Assembly: GCA_035255485.1 (NCBI GenBank)
Contig: DATEZO010000019.1
Span: 1 to 17,766, forward strand
Direction: 5' to 3'
Source: DATEZO01 sp035255485
Lineage (GTDB): Bacteria > Pseudomonadota > Gammaproteobacteria > Burkholderiales > Burkholderiaceae_D
Length of the DNA: 17,766 bases
The notes under the pieces were generated by a model. It was not told the origin of the DNA. It did not search any database and worked only from the letters and a program-made list of their open reading frames with translations. The stretch's first letter is position 1, and every line of letters starts with the position of its first letter. Shown here piece by piece: positions 15,249 through 17,766 of the stretch. The translations under genes were made by a program, and so were the position numbers.

Positions 15249-15958
15249 GTGCGCCCCGCATGGGCGCAATCTCGGAGGTGCAAGTCCTCCCATAGCCAGT
15301 AGTGCGTAGGGCGTTAATAAGCGCAGCCCTTGCAGGGCGCCTATCCGCTTGCAAGCGGATATCGTTCCGCAGGCGCGAAGCAGTGCGCCGCGCAACCCTG
15401 TTACACCATTGCGCCACATACATCTAAATATACCAGCTGGTGTATTTTCTAAGCCGCAAGCGATACTTGCGTAAATATGCCTGTTTTTGCAGATACTCCC
15501 TATTTTTTCAAAACTATGCAGGCTGGACGGCACAAGTCATCTGCCGCATGTCGTATCCGTGCGGTGCAATACGCTGCACTTATTGCGCCGTTACATGACT
15601 GAGATGGAAAGTTTACTTTGGACTGGCGCAAACACCGCGAGTCTGGCGCGAGCTGGACGAATGGATACGTCACCGACTGAAGGCAATTCAGCTCAAGCAT
15701 TGGAAGCGTGGCACGACGATGTACCGGGAGCTGCTGGCCCTTGGCGCGTCGGTAAAGATGGCACGAATGGTGGTGGCGAATAGCCGACACTGGTGGTCCA
15801 ACACAGCCATCTGGCACTGAACAGCGTGCTGACGATTGTCTACTTTGCCGTCTTGGCGTGCCTCGACTCTCATAATCTCAACGACTCGAACCGCCCGGTG
15901 CGGGCCTGCATGTCGGGTGGTGTGGCAGGGGTCGGTCAGTCAATGACCGACCCTATGC
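15249..15958 (+). mobile_element. Group II intron, internally deleted remnant
   Basis: The 5' end GTGCGCCCCGCATGGGCGCA (15249-15268) followed by GGAGGTGCAAGTCCTCC is the characteristic beginning of bacterial group II introns. The 3' end shows a maturase C-terminal fragment (15594-15868). This is followed by a domain-V-like hairpin whose arms ACCGCCCG and CGGGTGGT pair with one G-U (about 15889-15921), and by a domain-VI-like perfect hairpin GGGTCGGTCA/TGACCGACCC (15929-15953). The reverse transcriptase and most of domains I-IV are missing, and the remnant is about 700 bases, against 2 kb or more for a full intron. Self-splicing is very unlikely. It begins one base after the T tract of the apbE terminator. 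The region between 15270 and 15590 includes an 18-base perfect palindrome (15343-15360). Confidence 0.8.
15594..15868 (+). pseudogene. Group II intron maturase, C-terminal fragment
   Basis: Codons in three successive frames give the C-terminal maturase (GIIM) region: MTEMESLLW, then after a frameshift near 15620 LAQTPRVWRELDEWIRHRLK and AIQLKHWKRGTTMYRELLAL, then NSRHWWSNTA, and after a second frameshift near 15810 LALNSVLTIVYFAV. The reverse transcriptase domains are absent. It is part of the intron remnant that surrounds it. Confidence 0.78.
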
Positions 15959-16097
15959 CGATGCCCGCTTTTCAGCCTGATATCTCATGTACTGGAATAA
16001 GTGATTGATCAAAATTTGGACGCTGTTGTGACGATGTGATCCAGATTATCACAACTGACAATAGACACTTCCCTTTGAGAGACTTTGCCGCCGCAAG

Positions 16098-16115
16098 TCA
16101 GAAGCCGGCTTCTGA
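16098..16115 (+). repeat. Perfect 18-base palindrome upstream of the porin promoter
   Basis: TCAGAAGCC-GGCTTCTGA is perfectly self-complementary and lies about 200 bases upstream of the porin sigma-54 element. This is a distance at which enhancer-binding activators commonly bind. No match to a known regulator site is claimed. Confidence 0.5.
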
Positions 16116-16146
16116 AGAGGTTGGTCCGGCAGTCTTGTTCGCAATT

Positions 16147-16160
16147 CAGTTGCGCAACTG
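16147..16160 (+). repeat. Perfect 14-base palindrome upstream of the porin promoter
   Basis: CAGTTGC-GCAACTG is perfectly self-complementary and lies about 150 bases upstream of the porin sigma-54 element. It shares GTTGC/GCAAC half-sites with the repeat before pedF, but with different spacing. Confidence 0.45.
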
Positions 16161-16310
16161 CGTAGGCAGTATCGCTCCAAATCTCATTGTTCCCAGCATG
16201 AATGCCGGTGTTCGACAGCACCTGTATCCATATTCTGTGGGCATATCGAAGGCCTTTTGCAGGTGCTATTTCAAACACGGGTTACATCGTATCCCTGGGG
16301 ATTTTTGTGC

Positions 16311-16325
16311 CGGCACGTAATTTGC
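16311..16325 (+). promoter_or_regulatory. Sigma-54 (RpoN) -24/-12 promoter of the porin gene
   Basis: CGGCAC-GTAAT-TTGC agrees with the TGGCAC-N5-TTGC consensus except for the first base. The GG-N10-GC spacing is exact. The predicted start is near 16337, 46 bases before the porin ATG. Confidence 0.72.
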
Positions 16326-16382
16326 CATAGTTCCGCAAGCCAGTTGCTGGTGATTTTTAAACATTAATCAAGGGAGCACAGA

Positions 16383-17519
16383 ATGAAAAAGATATTGCTG
16401 TTGGGAGGATTGGCGATTGCTGGAACCCAGGCTGCATACGCGGTTGATGTGCAGGCAGGAGAATGGACAGTTTCGGTCGGCGGCATTGCGAATGCTTACT
16501 ACACATCGGTGAGCTGCTCTGGTGGTGCGGTCGGCGGTATCGCACTGGCGGATCGTGGGCTGGGGTGTGGTGGTGAAGGAAACCGCACCACCATCGGCAA
16601 TGGCTTGCTGCCGAATGGACTGATCACAAGCGTGAAATCGAAGCAGGGAGAATACGATGTTGCCGGTACTATCGGCATCATGGCACACACCGCGACCGAC
16701 AGCGCGATTGCGTCAAATAGCGGTGTCGACGTGCGTCAGGCCTTCTTATCATTCGGTAATGCGAACCTGGGTACTTTCAAGCTGGGACGCGACTACGGTA
16801 TCTTCGGTTCCGCTGCGATCCTCGGCGACATGACGCTGCTCGGCGCAGGCGCTCCGGTGCAGGCAACGCAACGCGGCCGCGTCACGCTTGGCCACATCGG
16901 TGCCGGGTACACCTATCTCGGTACGTACGGCCAGATCGCGTACACCTCGCCGAAGTCGGCCGGTATCCAGGTCGATGCGGCACTGGTCAGCCCGGTGTCC
17001 AACGGGCCCATCGGCGTCGGCTTTGATTCAGGATCGACGCCGCAATTCCAGGCACAAGTCAGCTACAGCAACGACGCCCTGAAAACCTGGTTCGGCACGA
17101 AGACGCAAAAGTTCAATTCGACCGTCGCCGGCATCGACGACTTCCGGATGACCGCTGTCGAACTCGGCGCTTCCTACACCGCTGGCCCGCTCGGGCTGCT
17201 TGCCAACGTCCAGTCCGGCAAAGGGCTTGGTATTCTGTCCGATGGCGACCAAGGCGATATCCGCAACACCAATTACCTGCTGCAGGCGACCTACAAGACC
17301 AGCGACAAGCTGAAACTTGGCGCCAGCTACGGTATCAGCCGCAACAAGGAAGATACGACCGGGCTGCGCTCCAACAGCAACATTACGCTCGGCTCTTACT
17401 ATGCATTGACCAAGAGCGTCACATTGGTCGGTGAAATCGGTCAGACGCGCTCGAAAGCGGTCGCGGGCGATACGGCACGCATGAACGGCGTGTCGCTTGG
17501 TGGCATCCTGTTCTTCTAG
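16383..17519 (+). CDS. Gram-negative general porin
   Basis: A 378-residue outer-membrane barrel protein of the betaproteobacterial porin type. The signal peptide MKKILLLGGLAIAGTQAAYA is followed by DVQAGEWTVSVGGIANAYY as the first strand. A segment VDVRQAFLSFGNANLGTFKL and GRDYGIFGS match the conserved early barrel region of these trimeric porins. Alternating strands continue to the end, which finishes in Phe-Phe (GGILFF), the outer-membrane assembly signal. Two cysteines at about residues 40 and 60 (SVSCSGG, GLGCGGEG) may form a disulfide in the first long loop. The start follows AGGGAG (16371-16376). Its promoter type and the acetyl-CoA synthetase gene downstream suggest a role in uptake of alcohol or acetate-related small molecules; the substrate is not readable from the sequence. 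Confidence 0.9.
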   Translation: MKKILLLGGLAIAGTQAAYAVDVQAGEWTVSVGGIANAYYTSVSCSGGAVGGIALADRGLGCGGEGNRTTIGNGLLPNGLITSVKSKQGEYDVAGTIGIMAHTATDSAIASNSGVDVRQAFLSFGNANLGTFKLGRDYGIFGSAAILGDMTLLGAGAPVQATQRGRVTLGHIGAGYTYLGTYGQIAYTSPKSAGIQVDAALVSPVSNGPIGVGFDSGSTPQFQAQVSYSNDALKTWFGTKTQKFNSTVAGIDDFRMTAVELGASYTAGPLGLLANVQSGKGLGILSDGDQGDIRNTNYLLQATYKTSDKLKLGASYGISRNKEDTTGLRSNSNITLGSYYALTKSVTLVGEIGQTRSKAVAGDTARMNGVSLGGILFF

Positions 17520-17529
17520 AACGGTGGAA

Positions 17530-17561
17530 GTGTTTGCGCATTTTACGGAATGCGCAAACAC
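17530..17561 (+). terminator. Hairpin after the porin gene, probable terminator
   Basis: A perfect 13-bp stem (GTGTTTGCGCATT/AATGCGCAAACAC, loop TTACGG) lies 10 bases after the porin stop. No T tract follows, so it may act as an mRNA stabiliser or a weak terminator. Confidence 0.6.
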
Positions 17562-17625
17562 ACCTGGCACCTGTCAGAACAAAGCAAGCAGTAACGCATG
17601 ATGAACAAAAGCACCAAGGGAATGT

Positions 17626-17766
17626 ATGTCCGATATTGAAGTTTTAAAGCTGGAAAACCGTATGTTCAATCCTCCGGCGGCATTTACCCGGGATGCCACC
17701 ATTTCCGGGATGGAAGGGTACCGTGCGCTGTGTGCGGAAGCGGAGCAAGACTATGCGGGATTCTGG
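17626..17766 (+). CDS. acs: Acetyl-CoA synthetase (N-terminal part, 3' end outside window)
   Basis: The first 47 codons are visible and open to the right edge. The N-terminus MSDIEVLKLENRMFNPPAAF with MEGYRALCAEAEQDYAGFW matches the start of AMP-forming acetate-CoA ligases, whose first domain begins with this ACAS_N segment (family pattern Y..L...AE.D...FW). The enzyme converts acetate, ATP and CoA to acetyl-CoA in the cytoplasm. The start follows AAGGGA (17616-17621); an overlapping ATG at 17622 is in another frame. If the neighbouring quinoprotein oxidises ethanol to acetate by way of acetaldehyde, this enzyme would bring the product into central metabolism. No separate sigma-54 element is seen between the porin and this gene. 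Confidence 0.88.
   Translation, partial: MSDIEVLKLENRMFNPPAAFTRDATISGMEGYRALCAEAEQDYAGFW

Larger units (their letters stand above)
15959..16310 (+). other. Intergenic stretch upstream of the porin promoter, no gene recognised
   Basis: A 94-codon open frame (16036-16320) and an opposing 89-codon frame show no family resemblance and no good ribosome-binding site. The first runs into the sigma-54 element, so neither is annotated. The stretch contains two perfect palindromes, listed separately. Confidence 0.4.

Noticed and set aside
15343..15360. 18-base palindrome as a regulatory operator
   Set aside because: It lies inside the group II intron remnant, where hairpins are expected from intron RNA structure.
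15249..15420. CRISPR array or riboswitch for the hairpin-rich stretch
   Set aside because: There are no regularly spaced repeats, and the first 40 bases fit a group II intron 5' end.
14880..15533. Minus-strand 217-codon open frame across the apbE end and terminator
   Set aside because: It crosses a clear terminator and the intron 5' end and is antisense to apbE; no domain is seen.
17530..17626. Sigma-54 promoter before acs (TGGCAC at 17564-17569)
   Set aside because: The -24 half is present but no TTGC follows at the required spacing.

Overview
The window looks like a chromosomal segment of a betaproteobacterium of the order Burkholderiales, probably close to Oxalobacteraceae. The porin, the acetyl-CoA synthetase start, the tRNA and the insertion-sequence types all fit, but this is a judgement from protein character, not a search. 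Many genes are broken: two transport or electron-transfer genes and at least four mobile elements are pseudogenes, so the region is decaying around a conserved metabolic core.

Layout. 1-1764: right end of an integrated phage or ICE-like element (partial replication initiator, excisionase-type HTH protein, tyrosine integrase) abutting the 3' end of a minus-strand tRNA-Arg(ACG). 1863-2985: graveyard of IS3, IS110 and a second IS3 transposase fragment. 3204-5297: PQQ-dependent alcohol dehydrogenase with lanthanide-type active-site residues, with its own sigma-54-type promoter and terminator. 5528-7466 (minus): dead IS5-type transposase lying in the 3' part of a dead TonB-dependent receptor. 7589-11422: PqqU/YncD-like TonB receptor, seven-blade YVTN beta-propeller and cytochrome b561. 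11669-15247: cytochrome c-550 PedF, XoxJ/MxaJ-like periplasmic binding protein, broken NosR-like flavo-iron-sulfur membrane protein, ApbE/NosX-type flavin transferase, terminator. 15249-about 15958: internally deleted group II intron placed right after that terminator. 16311-17561: porin. 17626-end: start of acetyl-CoA synthetase.

How the genes work together (inference). The receptor would bring PQQ across the outer membrane and the dehydrogenase would use it in the periplasm to oxidise an alcohol, probably ethanol or another short alcohol. PedF and perhaps cytochrome b561 would carry the electrons, the porin would admit small substrates, and acetyl-CoA synthetase would activate the resulting acetate. 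No PQQ biosynthesis gene (pqqA-E) is present in the window.

The most interesting signal is regulatory. Four separate units (dehydrogenase, PqqU-like receptor operon, pedF operon, porin) are each preceded by a near-consensus sigma-54 -24/-12 element, three of them sharing TGGCAT-N5-TTGC. This suggests one RpoN-dependent regulon for PQQ capture and alcohol oxidation that has survived while the DNA between its parts decayed.
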